DNA from: Xiphydria camelus
Taxonomy: Eukaryota > Arthropoda > Insecta > Hymenoptera > Xiphydriidae
Direction of reading: 5' to 3'
Length of the DNA: 64,000 nucleotides
Assembly: GCA_963678675.1 (NCBI GenBank)
Contig: OY783196.1
Location: 684,501-748,500, forward strand
Notes under the pieces: model-generated
Told to the model about the DNA's origin: nothing
The model's input: the letters and a program-made list of their open reading frames with translations, nothing else
Databases searched by the model: none
Translations under genes and position numbers: made by a program
Shown here: piece after piece, positions 23,356-36,560 of the stretch
Layout of the letters: each line of letters starts with the position of its first letter
Numbering within the stretch: position 1 is the first letter of the stretch

Positions 23356-25324
23356 ATACAACTTCGGACGACGTCTAGATTCGCGTTACAGACGAAGTGG
23401 ATTTTGCTTCGGGGAGTTCTGTGGGTTTTAAGCGGTGTTTCAAGTATTCACAGCGGGGTTGATGCATGCCCCGCCGCAGGATCCGTTTAACCCAGTTAAT
23501 CCTAACGTCCTACATGTAGGACGGTGGACATTGCAGTAATTTGTAAGTTTTAGACATTTAACATTTTCTTTGATAAATGGCGCCTACAGGGCTGCTTCTA
23601 AGAAGTATGTATTTCATTTTTAAGCATTTAGTTTTGAAAAATTGACGACGAGTGAATGTTTAGAAGACTGATATCTTTAAATATGGAAAAAGTTTCAGGA
23701 TTATCTGGGTGAACCGTCGCCGCCGTGGCGTCTTCCGTCGGCGAATCCGCGCTCGAGAAGAATCGCCGGTTTCTCCGTTGACTCGACTGAATACGAGTTG
23801 AGCCAACTACACCGCGATGTTGATATCTACGCGGAACCTAAACGCGCAGTCGACCCAACTGCAAGTCGCAATTAGAAGCTGGCTTTCCATAAACGTCTTC
23901 GTTGGTTGAGATAATTTGTTCGCGAACTTGGATGACCTTATCGAAGCATTGGATCGATAATTAACTGAATAATATTGTAGTTAATTCGATTACCCAAACG
24001 TTATTTCAATTTCGATAGATCTGACGCAACCGCGTCAGCAGTTAAGATAACTAAACGAGTCAATTATACCGTGCAATTGAATCTACCGCATTAATTTAGT
24101 TTCATCGACCCTCATTTAATCATGCCAAGCAAAATTCCGTTCGATGAACTACAGATTCTTTGACCACACGGTGCAGTTGCACAATTATTTCTCTTTCAGT
24201 GTGCCTCTGTACAATCGAGAACAATTTTTCGAGGGACCGTTATACCCGATTGGAACCCCCGTGGAACGAGCGACGGCTCCACCGGCGTATTTTTCACGCG
24301 ACAACGAAATCTCGATAACGACGCACGACGCGAACCCGCGCTTTTGATGTTTGCGCGACCGTACGGACGCATCCGCGAACACTTTTTTCCGCTTCGCCGC
24401 CGCGTGTCCCTCGGAAATCGAATCCGGGTCCACCGTGCGACGTTCCAACGCGATTCTGCTGTATTTCGACGTATCGAGAAGTATATATATAATACATATA
24501 TATCCTTCCGAAAATAGAAGACGGGCGCGTCTCTTTCGCGCGGATTCCATTGGCGCGGTGCGTTATCCGCTCGATTCTCGCGCGTCTAAAAATATGACGT
24601 ATAATAGATCGTCGCGCGCGTACGGCCAGGGGTATTGGCGGCGGACGCGTCGCGCGACGACGTAACCGCGCTCTTTGGCGAATGCCGCGCGTATCTCGTC
24701 CTCCTCCTCCTCCCCGTTCCCCGAGTATTCGTTTTTCGTCGTATAGCGACGATTTGGTAAATCGAGCGTGCCACGATGATTCGGTGAATTATCAGCGGTC
24801 GCGCGAGGAGAGCGATAATAAATTACCGCGCATTCTTCAGAGCGCTGACGACCCGCGCGCGCGCGCGCTCTCGAACGTGAGCGATTGACGGGGTCGGTAT
24901 ACGTAGCGCGCGGGAACGTCGCTTCCCCGAGAGAATTTTCCCCTTCGCCGCGCGACGTTTCTTCCCGATCGCGATGACGACTGGCGCGATCGGGTGGCGC
25001 TTGCTCCCATAAAAAATATAGAGTTATCGAGGTGATAGATTATCGCGCGCGCGGGCCGGCGCCACGCCGGTCCTACCTTTCGCACCGGCTCTCTATAAAT
25101 AACGGCCGCGAATAAATTCCACGGCGTTCGCCGCACGGCGGTGTTCAAATTGACGGGAGAAATTAAAAATAGGTGAGAAGCGCGCGCGCGGCATTATTTT
25201 CGCGTAGCGGCGCTCGACACTGTCGCGCGTTTTTTTTCTCCGCGTATCACGACGCGAGGGGAATTCTTCCGACGAGGACTCCGCCCCCTCGGCAGTTCGA
25301 TTAGTTCTTTTCGCCTTCCGTGAG

Positions 25325-25795
25325 ATGCTGATAAAGGAAACTTGAGTCGATAAAATCGCCGATATCTCGGCTTTCTTTTGGGATTTCCTTGGTGAGTCTG
25401 TGATTTTCGAAATCAGCGCGAAACAGTACACAAGATGGAGTGGTCGAGAGAGTTCGATTCGAGAGATTTCGATTTTTGCGAAAATTTCAATTTTCAATTT
25501 TTCGCCAAAATCGAAATCTCGTAAATCGATCACTCGACCACCCTGTCTTGTGTATTTTTTCGCGCTGATCACGAAAATACCAGATTTATCGAGCGTATCT
25601 CAAAGGAAAAATAAGATATCAACGATTTTATCCTACGAGATATTTCTTCTTCGCAGAAAATCACAGATGTCTCGATGCTCCGCAGAGATTTGCTCGACAT
25701 ATCGGTGGTTTTCGGAATCAGCGCGAAAAAATACATCGGATGGGACAGCGGAGAACTCGATTCCAGAGATCTCGATTTTCGCGAAAATACACATC
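25325..25795. repeat. F1-related interior repeat without termini
   Basis: Blocks such as GAAATCAGCGCGAAACAGTA, GAGTTCGATTCGAGAGATTT and GTGTATTTTTTCGCGCTGAT match the interior of the F1 elements in both orientations. The 30-bp F1 ends are missing. This is a decayed or partial copy. Confidence 0.7.
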
Positions 25796-27545
25796 AACGA
25801 GTTTCCGCGTCGGTCTAGCTTTCCGAGGGAAGAGACCGCGATGTTTCTACAACCAAATTCGTATCGTATCGAGATGAGTCTTGGCGACAGTCGCAGTTCG
25901 CCCTCGACGTATCGACCTTTCCCCTGCGCTATACCGCGACCGTGACACGAATTCGGACAACGGCTACGAGTTGCTAAGTTTCCAGAAGTAAGTTTCCGCC
26001 AGGGTCGTCCGCAATAACGCGCTCCCCCGTTACGGCCGTGGAACCGCGCCGTGGATTTTGAAACTCGATAACTCGCCCGGGATGATTAGGCGATTAGAAT
26101 GCTCGGAACAATGGTCCTTTCAATCCACGGCAAAGTTAATATAAGCGCGCTTCATCTCGTGGAACGAATCGACAAAGGTGCAGACATACGTATACATATG
26201 TATGTACACTGAGACAAAAATGTACTTGATCGAAATAAACATGCCTTTGGGGATAGTCCCAAGAGCGTATTTATTCGATTTAAATGAATATCGATTTGAT
26301 TCAAATAACATCGAATTAGGTAATTCAATAATCTAATATTTGCGTCCAACCGATATTCATTTAAATCGAATAAATATACTCTTGGCACTATCCAAAGGCG
26401 TGTTTATTTCGATCAAGTAAATTTTTTTTTCTCGGTGTATGTATATTTCGCGACGAGGAACTCGAGTGCTTCTTCCGCGTTGTACGAATCGAGAAATATC
26501 ACCACGGGTCGTCGAGCACAAAAACGCACTCATCTCATATCACCCCTCGACGTCAAATTCGTCTCGGCATCGCCTCGCGACTAACGCGGCTCCCGATATG
26601 CATACGCGTACGTACGAATACTCGCGAGTACGAACTTTGAAAGCGGAAGACGACTCTCCTTTCGTCTTCCGCAATTCGCCCACGCCGCGGTTTTGGAAAA
26701 TTCGGATCCACCCTCGGACGCTCGGAGCAGAAGTGTCGCCGCCACCACCCTCTTGACTCCTGTCGAAGAGGGGCGCCGACTCGTGTTTGCTCGTTAGACG
26801 CGGCCGGCGTGCGTGCCCCTGCCGCGCCGGGACGTCGAGTCCTTTAATTGATGACTCGCGCGAGATGAAATTTATTCGGTGGACGAATAATCCGCGTCCG
26901 ACGCTAAGCCTTCCCATCATACGTACTTTCGGAGACGCGCCGCCGTTTCGTCACTCGCCCTTAATTATCGTTCGATCGCTCCTCTTCGCGGGCGAGGAGA
27001 AAGCGGCGCGATAAGCCCGAATCTCATAAGTACTCAGCCGGCGTGCGGGCGAAAGCTCGCGGAATTATCGGAGCTTTCGTTGCCGTCGGAAACGCGGGGT
27101 GCGTCCATTGTGCGAGGCGGGATTACGACACCTCGATCATCATTGGAGACTACGCGCGGACGCGCGCTGATGTAGATCTCCCCCCTCTCGCGCATCCGCG
27201 ATAACGCGCGCGGAAATGCAGCGATAACGACGTCGCGCGCCCGAGCGCGGTTTCCGCGTATCTGCGAGCTTACCTCCCCCTCGGCGAAACGCGTTGAAAT
27301 AACGCTACCGGAGGCGCGCGCGCGTTTCTCTCTCTTCTCCGTTCGATATCTATAAATTCACGGGAATTTACCGCGAGACACTCTCGCACCCGGGAGAAGC
27401 GAACTCGGCCCCCGCGTCGCGATTCGACGAAATACGTACGACTTCCGGTCCCCGCGCCGCAACCCTCGACGGAGGCGCACTCATCGGGCAAAAATATCGG
27501 GTACTTTTCCGCGTATACATACATATACGCATTCGCCGAAGTAAC
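25796..27545. other. CpG-rich intergenic DNA
   Basis: Apart from the MITE at 26207-26437 I see no gene or defined element. Open frames are short and occur on both strands. Confidence 0.4.
26207..26437. mobile_element. MITE (231 bp) with TA target duplication, CACTGAG ends
   Basis: The left end CACTGAGACAAAAATGTACT with TTGATCGAAATAAACA is mirrored by the right end (TGTTTATTTCGATCAAGTAA...CTCGGTG). Inner parts (GAATATCGAT/ATCGATATTC type and ATTTAAATCGAATAAATA) also pair, so almost the whole element can fold into one hairpin. TA dinucleotides flank it at 26205-26206 and 26438-26439. TA duplication and short inverted ends are features of Tc1/mariner-mobilised MITEs. Confidence 0.8.
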
Positions 27546-28256
27546 CGAAATTGAACCTTCTGGCCATTTTAATAAGTAAATGAGCATTTCCACGTCATCT
27601 ATCAGTAGAAATTCAAACCTTAGTACCGGTCAGTACCCCTTGACATTTTTTTCAATTTTTCGCGAAAATTGAAATCTCCGGAATCGATCTCTCGACCACC
27701 CTATCCGATGTGTTTTTTCACGCTGATTCCGAAAATCACGGTTATCCGGTCCATATCTCAAAGGAAATATGAGATATCAGCGATTTTATGTTCGAAAAAA
27801 TTATTTTTTCATAAAAGAATCATGGATATCTCGGTGTTCCTTTGAGATTTCCTCAATATATTAATGATTTTCGTAATCAGCGTGAAAAAATACACAAGAT
27901 AGGATGGTCGCGAGTTCGATTCCAGAGATTTCGATTTTTGTCAAAATCTTATAAGCGCTGATTCCAAAAATCATGCACTTATTGAGGAAATCTTAAAGGA
28001 TCGCCGAGATATCGATGATTTTCTATGAAAAGAAAATATTCTCGTACATAAAGTCGTTAATATTTGATATTTCCTTTGAGATATACCTAGTTAATATTTA
28101 GGGTATATAAATATGTATGTCAATAAGTGCATGATTTTTAGAATCAGCGTTTAAGATTTCGACAAAAATCGAAATCTCTGGAATCACTCGAAATGCTCAT
28201 TTACTTAAAATAGCCAAGAAGTTCAATTCAGATACCGGTTCAATATAGGCAACTCT
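27546..28256. mobile_element. Foldback element family F1, copy 2 (shorter)
   Basis: The left end (ATTGAACCTTCTGGCCATTT, AAGTAAATGAGCATTTCC) is mirrored by the right end (GAAATGCTCATTTACTTAAA, GCCAAGAAGTTCAAT). Interior blocks match copy 1 nearly word for word (for example CACGGTTATCCGGTCCATAT and GAGATATCAGCGATTTTATG). This copy is about 350 bp shorter and lacks part of the left interior of copy 1. Confidence 0.8.
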
Positions 28257-30639
28257 GCCCTATCTCGGCGCGAGTTACGAATTTTTCAATTGCCGTACTC
28301 GAGATGCGTGTTTTTTTAACGCAGCGCCGAACAGGAACTGTCCATAAATAACGTAAGGCGATTTTGAGGGATCAAACGCTTCCCCTGCCCCGTATAGGAC
28401 TCGATAAAATCTCTCCACATCGCCCCTCCCACCTGTACTCCACATCCGCTGTGGGTTTCCAGTAATTCGACGGGATAACACCGATAGCCAAAATCCGAAC
28501 CAAATAGAACCGTCGGTCCGAGATACGATACATCGGTTATCGCATCAGCGATTAGAGTGACAGACGCTTCGATGTAGTCTCGATACTCATCGGTGGTTTT
28601 TTTCGAGAATAATCGAGACGATAAACGCGTAAACGGTGTCATTTGGTTGAATGCGTGGTGTGAAATTGACCTCCCTCCAGCGTAAGAGAGTTACCGTTGA
28701 GATTTTTTCTCACGGTACGTCGACATACGCGAACGCGACTTCGAAGCGTTCGGCAAAAGATATTCCACGGGGTGTAAACCGCGGCGCTTACTCAAACGAG
28801 ATACGTTTCACTCGCGGCGATGCGTACTCGCGACGGTTATGGAGACGGATAGAGAGCGCGCGAATATTAACATCATATCGCGCGCTACGCTAGCCGTTAA
28901 CACACGCCCGCGCTATTTTTCTCTCCCCGAGCGATGCGATACGCCGCGCGTGCCTCTATACAGCCGCGCGATATATTTCCGTGCCGTGATGCGCGGTGTG
29001 GACTCGAATTTCTCTTCGACGGTTTCGCGTCGCCTTCGTTTCGCGTCCCGGCGTGACGCGCCTCGCTTCGATCGTCGATATCGGACTCGCGGAGAAGCGT
29101 CACGCGGGGGAACGACTTTATCGGTAATTTTTCAACAACCAGAGATTCCCCGAATAATCTCTCCCCGCGTATTTTCGTCCCCCCGGCGAGTTATTCTCGC
29201 TCGACCGTGAGAGCCTGCGGAATGCATACGTCGACATTCCTCGGACTCCTCCAAAGGTGCCCACTCACGCTCGAAGATCCGATCACCATCCGACCAGTTC
29301 CATAGTTGGAAATCGTGCGGTCGCGCGCAACGATCGAACGTTGTTTCGATCGGCCGAAGTATCGCCGCTGATCCGACTTAACCCGGAGCGCCTCTGTGGC
29401 GCCCTGTCGATGCGGATCGAGCCACGCGGAAGACGATCGTGGGACGGACGGACGTTTTATAAGTGCGTTGTTTAAATTGACGCACGTTTGGTCGTCTCTC
29501 TTCAATATCATTCGTTTCTGTAGCGCGATTCCTTCGAGAGAGAAAGAGAGAAAAAGAAGGAGCGTTTATTATGCTCCAAGGCACAAAGATACAAAAAATA
29601 TAGTAAAAGTAAATGACTAAGTTAAATAAGCAGAGAAACGCATAATAAGCGGGTAAATGAAGTGAGAAAAGCAAAATAAAATAAGCAGATAACGCGAGTA
29701 AGCTGAGCAGAGTTGAGTAGAGTAAGAATTATTAACAGTAAGCCTTGACTAATTCGAGAAATAAAAACGAGAAGTTGCAAAGAAAGTAGCATCGGGCAAC
29801 AACCAACGGAAGTGTATCATGGAGCCGAATCGCAGATCTAGCCTGGAACATATCCGCTGGAAGTATGAAAGCCCACGAGAAAGAGAGAGAGAGAGACTTC
29901 CTCTTCCAAAGTTTCCAAATGAAATTTCTTAATTATGGAAAGGTAGGCTCTCTCTCTCTCTCTGGGAGTTCTCGGAATTCGGTTCGACTCGATCAGAAGG
30001 CGACTCCGTTCTCGCCGATTACCACGAGGGCGGCGGCTCCCCGTCGTTATTACTTTGATTAAGAGCAATTCTCGGCGCCATTCACCGATCGCGAAAATTC
30101 ACTTCGTCGAAAACTCCCACGCCGGGTGTATTATACGTATACCCGGGTTATACGCTCAATTTCCTCCCGCGGCGCATTTCGATGTGTTTTCTTTCTCATC
30201 CGCGCCGAAATTCGACTCGCCCTTCGGGAAGCTTCCATTTTTAACTCGGACATCGATCCTTCCCTCTGTCGTGCTCCTTCAGTTTGATTTTTCGGGGAAA
30301 CTCGAGAAGTTTCGACCCGATTAAAAATGTTTGGAATACGAAATATAGCGATCGAGCGATATACGCGAATATTTTCCCTCGTCCTCGTCTGCGCGCTTCC
30401 GCGGACGTGGGTTGGCAGTTGTACGCGTGCTCCTGTTATATTATACATAGCCGCCGGAAGTCGATGGCGCGACTCGTAATTGCGGACGACAAAGAAATTT
30501 CCGTGCGCGTCACTGATGCCGACTCTTTGCGGCGAACGCGCGTAGGTATTTATCGGTTGAGTGGTCCGAAAGGCGAATAAAATTCGAGATCGTTAGCTGC
30601 TGTATCGGTGAACTGTAGAATCTATCGTACACATCGAGT
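28257..30639. other. CpG-rich intergenic DNA
   Basis: No gene is recognised. A minus-strand open frame at 28316-28642 (108 codons) and an overlapping one at 28275-28481 look somewhat protein-like, but their frames are offset and the sequence matches nothing I know. The stretch 29600-29790 is AT-rich with short AAATAAGCAGA-like repeats. Confidence 0.4.
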
Positions 30640-30785
30640 CGATGTCACGCATTTTAACGACTTCGAAAATCGTGCGATGTACAAAGCGAACCTCGGCATG
30701 CGTCTATGTATCAATAGTCGCACGATCAAAGGACTAATACCTCTGTAACAGCTCTGCAAAGCAAAGAAGAATGGCGGACCAAAAA
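30640..30785 (+). repeat. Dispersed repeat D1, copy 1
   Basis: GAACCTCGGCATGCGTCTAT, GCACGATCAAAGG, GGCGGACCAAAAATGTACTC and CATCTACTTGCCCCTTC occur in the same order as in intron 3 of the CCAP receptor gene (43478-43605). The function and class are unknown. Confidence 0.7.
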
Positions 30786-30894
30786 TGTACTCATCTACTT
30801 GCCCCTTCTAAAATCGTTACATCGCAGTATGATTCAAATTAATCGCTGTATTTATCGGCGCAACGTGTCTACGAAAAAATGTCGCTTATATCGA

Positions 30895-31040
30895 GTACGC
30901 GTTTAGCATTTTATTTGTATTATTTTGAAATCATTCGACACATTACGAGTAATCAAGAGCGCACAATCTTGACGCATCAGATGGGCCAATACTACCTAAA
31001 GTTTCCGTACAATTTACGTACATTCGTCCGGGCGTACAAA
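30895..31040 (+). repeat. Dispersed repeat D2, copy 1
   Basis: TTATTTGTATTATTTTGAAA, ATCAGATGGGCCAATACTAC and TACGTACATTCGTCCGG are found in the same order on the minus strand at 36400-36560 (TTGTATTACTTTCAAATCAT, ATCAGATGAGCCAATACTAT). The two copies are inverted and about 5.5 kb apart. Confidence 0.65.
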
Positions 31041-33737
31041 ATCGCGGAAAAGCTCCAAAGTCGATCATCTCGTGCAAACGATTTTCACCGAGGCTTAATT
31101 ACGCGCGCCGCGTATCACCGGCGACCTTGTCGGATACCATTATCCGCAGGAGCGACGGGAGATGGACGATGTTTTCTCATCGCGCCGTCTTCCGAGATTT
31201 TATTACCGGTCGCGAGCTGACAGTCGCGCGCGGTGCCGGTCCCATTCATCAAATTCGTTAAGGCTAAATTCGTAGCCACCTTCCTCCCTCCCCCCTCCTT
31301 CCCCCGGGTCTTTTATCCCCCCCGAGCGGGAACCTTCGACCGATTTTTTTGTACATCGCGTGTCACTGAAGTTATCCGACCGCCGATCGCCATATTTGGA
31401 CTACGCGCGGGCCTCGCGCGCGCGCGTCACGTAACGGGGGAAAAAAAAAAAAGTTCGCGTCGCGTCGGTGTCGCGCGGCGCGTTTGTCCGCGGAGAGTCA
31501 TCCTCTTTCATCCGCTATTTATACGCGCGCGCGTACCTATTTTTTTATTTACACGCCGATTTCCCGAGCGATCGTATTCGATACTATATACGATATCTGC
31601 AGAGACGATATTCGGTCCAGGATTGCTTTAAAATTTCTCCCTCCTCCGATGCGTCGATTACGTTATCGCGAGTTCCTCGTGAGAACGCGTCGAGGAAAAA
31701 ATAATTCGCGAGATTTTTTAACATCCTCGCAGCCGTGCTACACGTGGAACACAGGAGCGCGACGGTACCGTATACGGAGCCCCGTTTCCGGATTTTTATC
31801 GTCCGCTTTAACGAGCTTCACGCGGCGTTTCGGGGCAATTTCCAGTACTCTTTCCGTTCATTCGTCACGCGAGCGTATATACGTCGGCTATAGCCGACCC
31901 GGTGGGCGCGTCATTCCGGAAGCGATAATCCTCGGCTGCGCGCGCTCTGTATACGTATATGTATAGGCACTTCGTCCCGTTCGAGGGAATTGTTTTCGGG
32001 AGATAACGAGGCATCAGGAAGTGTCGCTGAAAATCGCCCGATGGAGGAAAAAGACTCGATTTCTGATTACACGGATTTATTTTCGGAATCTTCGCGCCGT
32101 CTCTTCATTATCGGTCAGCCTCAATTCAGCTCCCCATTACTCGCCTCTGACCTGCGACTTTTCGTATACCTTTTCCTTCCTCGGTCGAACGGACTAAACT
32201 TTTCCTGTCGTGTATCCATGACAGGGGCAAGAGACTCGCGCGTGGGTGTCCGGGCGCTTTATTTTCGAAAGGACTATATTTTTATACACCGCCGCGGATG
32301 TTCGATCAAATAACGGCTCATGGGTATGTCTGTTATTTTGCCGATAAGCCTCGGGAAATAAAATGTACGAAGAGCACTGCACTGTAGAAAAAATTGCATT
32401 AGATTTCACGCAATCTGTACAGAGCTTTTACCCGATACGCGCGTGATTATGAAAATTAATTACTTCGTTACGAAAATTATAAGGACAATTTCATAAGGCG
32501 ATGAATTAATCTTCGTAATTATATATTGCAAAAAAAGCTTCATGTAATGGTACATTAAAATTCAATTTTGTTTACAGCGTACATCGCGTTTCATGTTAGC
32601 GGTAGGTAGCCGAGTGCGATAATCGTACACGAATGCGCTTCCCACGCGCGCGATTCCCACCGGAGAGTTGTAGAGCGGCGGCTTGCCGCCGTCGACGACG
32701 ACGACGACGACGATCGATCGTCGCGATAAATTGATATAAGAAAGCGACGCGCGTGGAATCGGGAGAAGAAAAGCCCGCGAAAGAACCTCGTTAATTACAG
32801 AGGAGTCGTTACAAGGCTCGCGGGGCGCGTCTCAGTGATAAATGCGGTATAACGATCAGACCTCCGTTCCCCTTCCACCACGGTCTCCTACTTTTCGCGC
32901 GCGCAGCTCGATTACTTGCCGTAATTATTCTCTACGCGCAGTACAAACTCGAAAAGTACACGGTTCGCGGGTGTGTTGCATATAGGAATTCCCAGCGGCG
33001 TGATATATTCGAGGCGCTTTCTTTTCCTAATGGGTGGGAAGAAGCATTTGCCAGTCGTACTTCGTCGGTGTACCGCCGGAATTCTTTAATCGAACTTCCA
33101 CCCCCGACGAAGGCATTTCCAGAGGTGGATATATCTCCACGGCATTCTTCGGCTGTTCATTAGACTCGATCTGTAGACGCTTCTCGTCTTCGCTTCGATG
33201 AATGAACGCGATCCTCCCTTGTCATTCGCGAGGAGGGTGGCGCGATATTCGAGTCCGCTGCACCCGCGATTACCGGGATCTCGGGGGAAGCGGAAGGCGT
33301 TTGAACTTAATACATAGATGGGGATATACGGTCCGTCCTTTCTCCCCAGCCGTCCCTCGTTTTCTCTCTCACTCGACGTCACGCTTAAACCGTTAACGTA
33401 TCAACGCACTCCCCGCAGGGCGAATCTCTCAGATCCCCGAGACCATTGTGCGATCGAATGTCCTCCAGCGCGGCGCGCGAATCCCGCCAAGTTATTGCAA
33501 ACGACGGGGAATTTATCATCGTGTATAGCCGCTCTCTCGCCGAGCCGTGAAAAGCCGAGCTCGTCGCGCCGGGAAGTTCTCGGTGGAGGAGGCATGCCCG
33601 ATTGCCTTTCTGTAATATTTTTTGCCATCGAAGAATTATCGCGGTTTCCGTACATTTCGAAAAGACTCCGTAAACGGGGTAAGAGCATCGTTTTATTTTG
33701 ATTTATTGACTTTCCACGGGGGCGATGTAACACACAC

Positions 33738-33977
33738 ACACCAGGAGAAAAATTTATTCGCATACCGACACGGTAGAAATCATTATTCGCGATAAATGAG
33801 AAATTTATCGACAAAGAGCAAATAAAAGTTTGAAGCAATTAAACGTTCTACGATGTTCGCAAATATTTATTTAATTCAAATAAGTCTTTGTGGTCGATAT
33901 GAAAAAAAAAATTATATTTCTGACTGATGAACCTTCTAATATAGGTTCGTATTTAAATGAATTTTTCTCTCGGTGCA
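33738..33977. mobile_element. Possible MITE (about 240 bp)
   Basis: The left CACACCAGGAGAAAAATTTA pairs with the right end (AATTTTTCTCTCGGTG) through about 18 bp. The ends resemble the CAC-GAG-AAAA ends of the TA-flanked MITEs elsewhere in the window. No clear TA duplication is visible, so this is less certain. Confidence 0.35.
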
Positions 33978-34845
33978 AAAAAATAGATCAAAATACGTCC
34001 AAATAATATGAGAATCACTGAATTTTCTGGCCGATTCCGAATAGCGAGGCTCTCGAGTTTACCCGGAATGCACCGCGTACCGGTGCCGTTAACGTGTAGT
34101 GCCTGCCGCGTATCTCGCATCCTTTCGGGAAAGAAGCAAGAGCAAGACATAAATTTGACGTAGCACCGGACGCTACGGAGGGAAGGCTCGCCGCGATACG
34201 TAAACCGATTCCGGGATTTACCTCGGAGTTTCAGGGTTCAGGATAAGGAACTTTGCGATGATTCGGTTAACGCGGCGTAAGCTCGCCGGGGGAGACTTTC
34301 CGCCGCGTGCGATTTTCACGTCGGACCGAATGGAAGCTCCGTGCGAGTATGAGACGGCGCGGCTGACTTCCGGAATGTTTGACGCGAAAGCACGCGTGCA
34401 TAGTCGCCGTGCGAAGCTTTTACGACCGTCGTGGTGTCTGGTCGTACAGCTCTTGCTCGAGGAACGCACGTGAGAGCTCCTCTTATGTCGCGGAGAAATT
34501 TCGAAAATAATTCTCCACACACTCGCGTATCTCGTATTACGTACGCAGGGTCGAAGCCTTGGTCGAAGTGCGAGTCAAGGATCGATTATCTCGAGAACGA
34601 TTGGAAATGTCGAGAAAAAGTTTAAACGAAAGATTTGTATCTCTGTTTCCGTTATAAAAAAAGTTGCCCTTGATTTTTCTCACACCTCTACCGCGTCTCG
34701 ATACAATCGCGTTTAAAGTTGAATGGACACCGCGACGTTTATCTCACTTTTATTCTATATTTCGCATCGAATTTCTCGAAATACGAGGAATTCCTTGTCT
34801 CTCGGACGAGCTAAATCCAGGGATAGAATTTCAATGAGACTTTCG

Positions 34846-34981
34846 TCACGGTTCATTCTGTAAAGTCCGCAGGAATCGTCTGGGAATTCGAGGCGAAATA
34901 TAGAATGAAATATATATATAGATATAAGACACTTTATAAAATTCCCAGACGATTCCTGCGGACTTTTCACAATGAACCGTT
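34846..34981. repeat. Strong hairpin with 42-bp arms
   Basis: The left arm 34846-34888 (ACGGTTCATTCTG...AGTCCGCAGGAATCGTCTGG) is complementary to the right arm 34940-34981 with about three mismatches. The loop is about 50 bp and AT-rich. It may be a young inverted duplication, a minimal foldback element or the stem of an RNA. The arms are longer than a microRNA stem. Confidence 0.8.
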
Positions 34982-36399
34982 ACGAAATACGTCGCTTCGC
35001 CGTTGATTCGCAAAAACTAGCCCGGCCGTGTTGCTCCGCCGCGGGTCTGTCCCGACCGCTCTCCCCTCTACTGTTGATCAGCTCAGTGACAGCCACGCGC
35101 CAGTGCCGATAACACGTCCCGCTGTTCTCCTCGTTATCCGTACCAGTGGTTTCGCACTTTTAACGCTGATTAAACGGACGAGGCTCGCGAAATCCATTTA
35201 TCGACAGTGCGATAATAGTGCGATCGTGTGCTCTAACGCGAACGGCCGTCGGATATCGGGGAAATGGTGTACCGGTGAATGATAAAACTAGATCGGAATA
35301 CGCCACCCTGGAGACGATACGCGTTCGAAGCGTGGCCACTTCAGAGTCCGCCCGAGCCGAGGGGATTATTCCACGTGCGTGATTCCAACGCTCGGCTTTC
35401 TATGAAAAAGAAACGTCTTCCGCTCCGGATAACGTCGACGATGATACGAGTTGCCTCCGTGACGGGCGGACGAGGATCGCGTTCTCCGCTCGAGCTCGAG
35501 GAATATATACATAAGTATGTGTGTAAAATCATGTCAGTTTGCGGTGCATATTGTTATTATTTTTCTCGGGGATCCGTTCCCTTTGCCCCTTCTTTGAGTG
35601 AACCTTCGCTATATTACATATATGCATATTTCCACACACATCGCACCAATTGACGCGCCGCAGATGCCTCCCTGTATAAATCGTACCGAGTAGGGTTGAA
35701 CGGGGTGAGTTGGCGCAGAAAGTTGGCCCCCCGTTTCCATTACTTTCCGTGTAAACGAGAGACGCTGACTTTCCGCGTCAAGTCACTCCGTTTTGCTCTG
35801 CTATAAAATGCAGGGTAGTTCATTTTTTTTTTCCCACGCTATGAAATTTCTACGCGCACCTAACCCTCGCGTCTCGCATACGAGACTCGCCCGACGCAAT
35901 CGTTCCCCTCTCCCGGCATTACCAGCGAATTACGAGTTATCATCCGAGTGAAATTTACATTTAAATTGCCCGTATACGAGATCCCCGACGACGCGCGACG
36001 ACGCGGAATGCAGCTGCGCCGCGGCGCGGCGGTAGAGTTGGCGTTGCAGTTATTCGCGGGAGCGAGTTACGGGAGTAACCGAGTGAGAGGCGCATGGGGT
36101 TGATGCTCGTACTTTTTGCCGCCCTTAACTCGCTACTCGCAGGTATTCCTCCGAGGGAGGTATACGGCTTGATTTACGGAGGCCGTGAATTGAATTGGAT
36201 TATGGCCGGTCATGAAGCGCGAGCGCGCGTGAGTGGAGACTGAAAGGAAACGGGGGAGGAGGGTGAGAATTCGCCAGTCACCTTTTCACCTCCGCGGGTG
36301 CCTCGCCACCGCTTCGAAATCCCGGATGATTTGAAACGATAACTCTCTTGGCGCGACGGACGTCGGCGGCATCGAGGAGACACGCCCACTTACAATTAG

Positions 36400-36560
36400 T
36401 GGTAATTCCAGACAGACAGACGTACGTTGATTGCACGGCAACTCAAAATAGTATTGGCTCATCTGATACATCGGGGTTGTGCGGTCGATGAATCATCATT
36501 ACATATATTGAAGCATATTTGTGTAATTGAATGATTTGAAAGTAATACAAATCAAATGTT
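36400..36560 (-). repeat. Dispersed repeat D2, copy 2 (inverted)
   Basis: This is the reverse-complement counterpart of 30895-31040, sharing the ATGTATCAGATGAGCCAATA region and GATTTGTATTACTTTCAAAT. Confidence 0.65.

Larger units (their letters stand above)
20700..25320. other. CpG-rich intergenic DNA, no recognised gene
   Basis: The stretch is strongly CG-dinucleotide rich, with runs of CGCG and many chance open frames on both strands. It holds a TC tract plus TA tract near 21604-21638, a GA/GGGA tract at 22039-22082 and a TATA-like promoter candidate at 23348. It could contain untranslated first exons or regulatory DNA of a flanking gene, but nothing in the sequence proves this. Confidence 0.4.
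31041..36395. other. CpG-rich intergenic DNA
   Basis: No gene is recognised. It contains a CGA/GAC microsatellite near 32692-32712, an inverted-repeat element at 33738-33977, a strong hairpin at 34846-34981 and TATA-like strings near 35678 and 35806. Open frames are abundant but lack domains. Confidence 0.4.

Noticed and set aside
23348..23460. First exon of the CCAP receptor driven by the TATA box
   Set aside because: It is 15 kb upstream with intervening repeats, and no splice evidence can be read from the sequence alone.
28275..28642. Two overlapping minus-strand frames that look protein-like
   Set aside because: The frames are offset from each other and unrecognised. They sit next to an F1 element and are more likely repeat-derived sequence.
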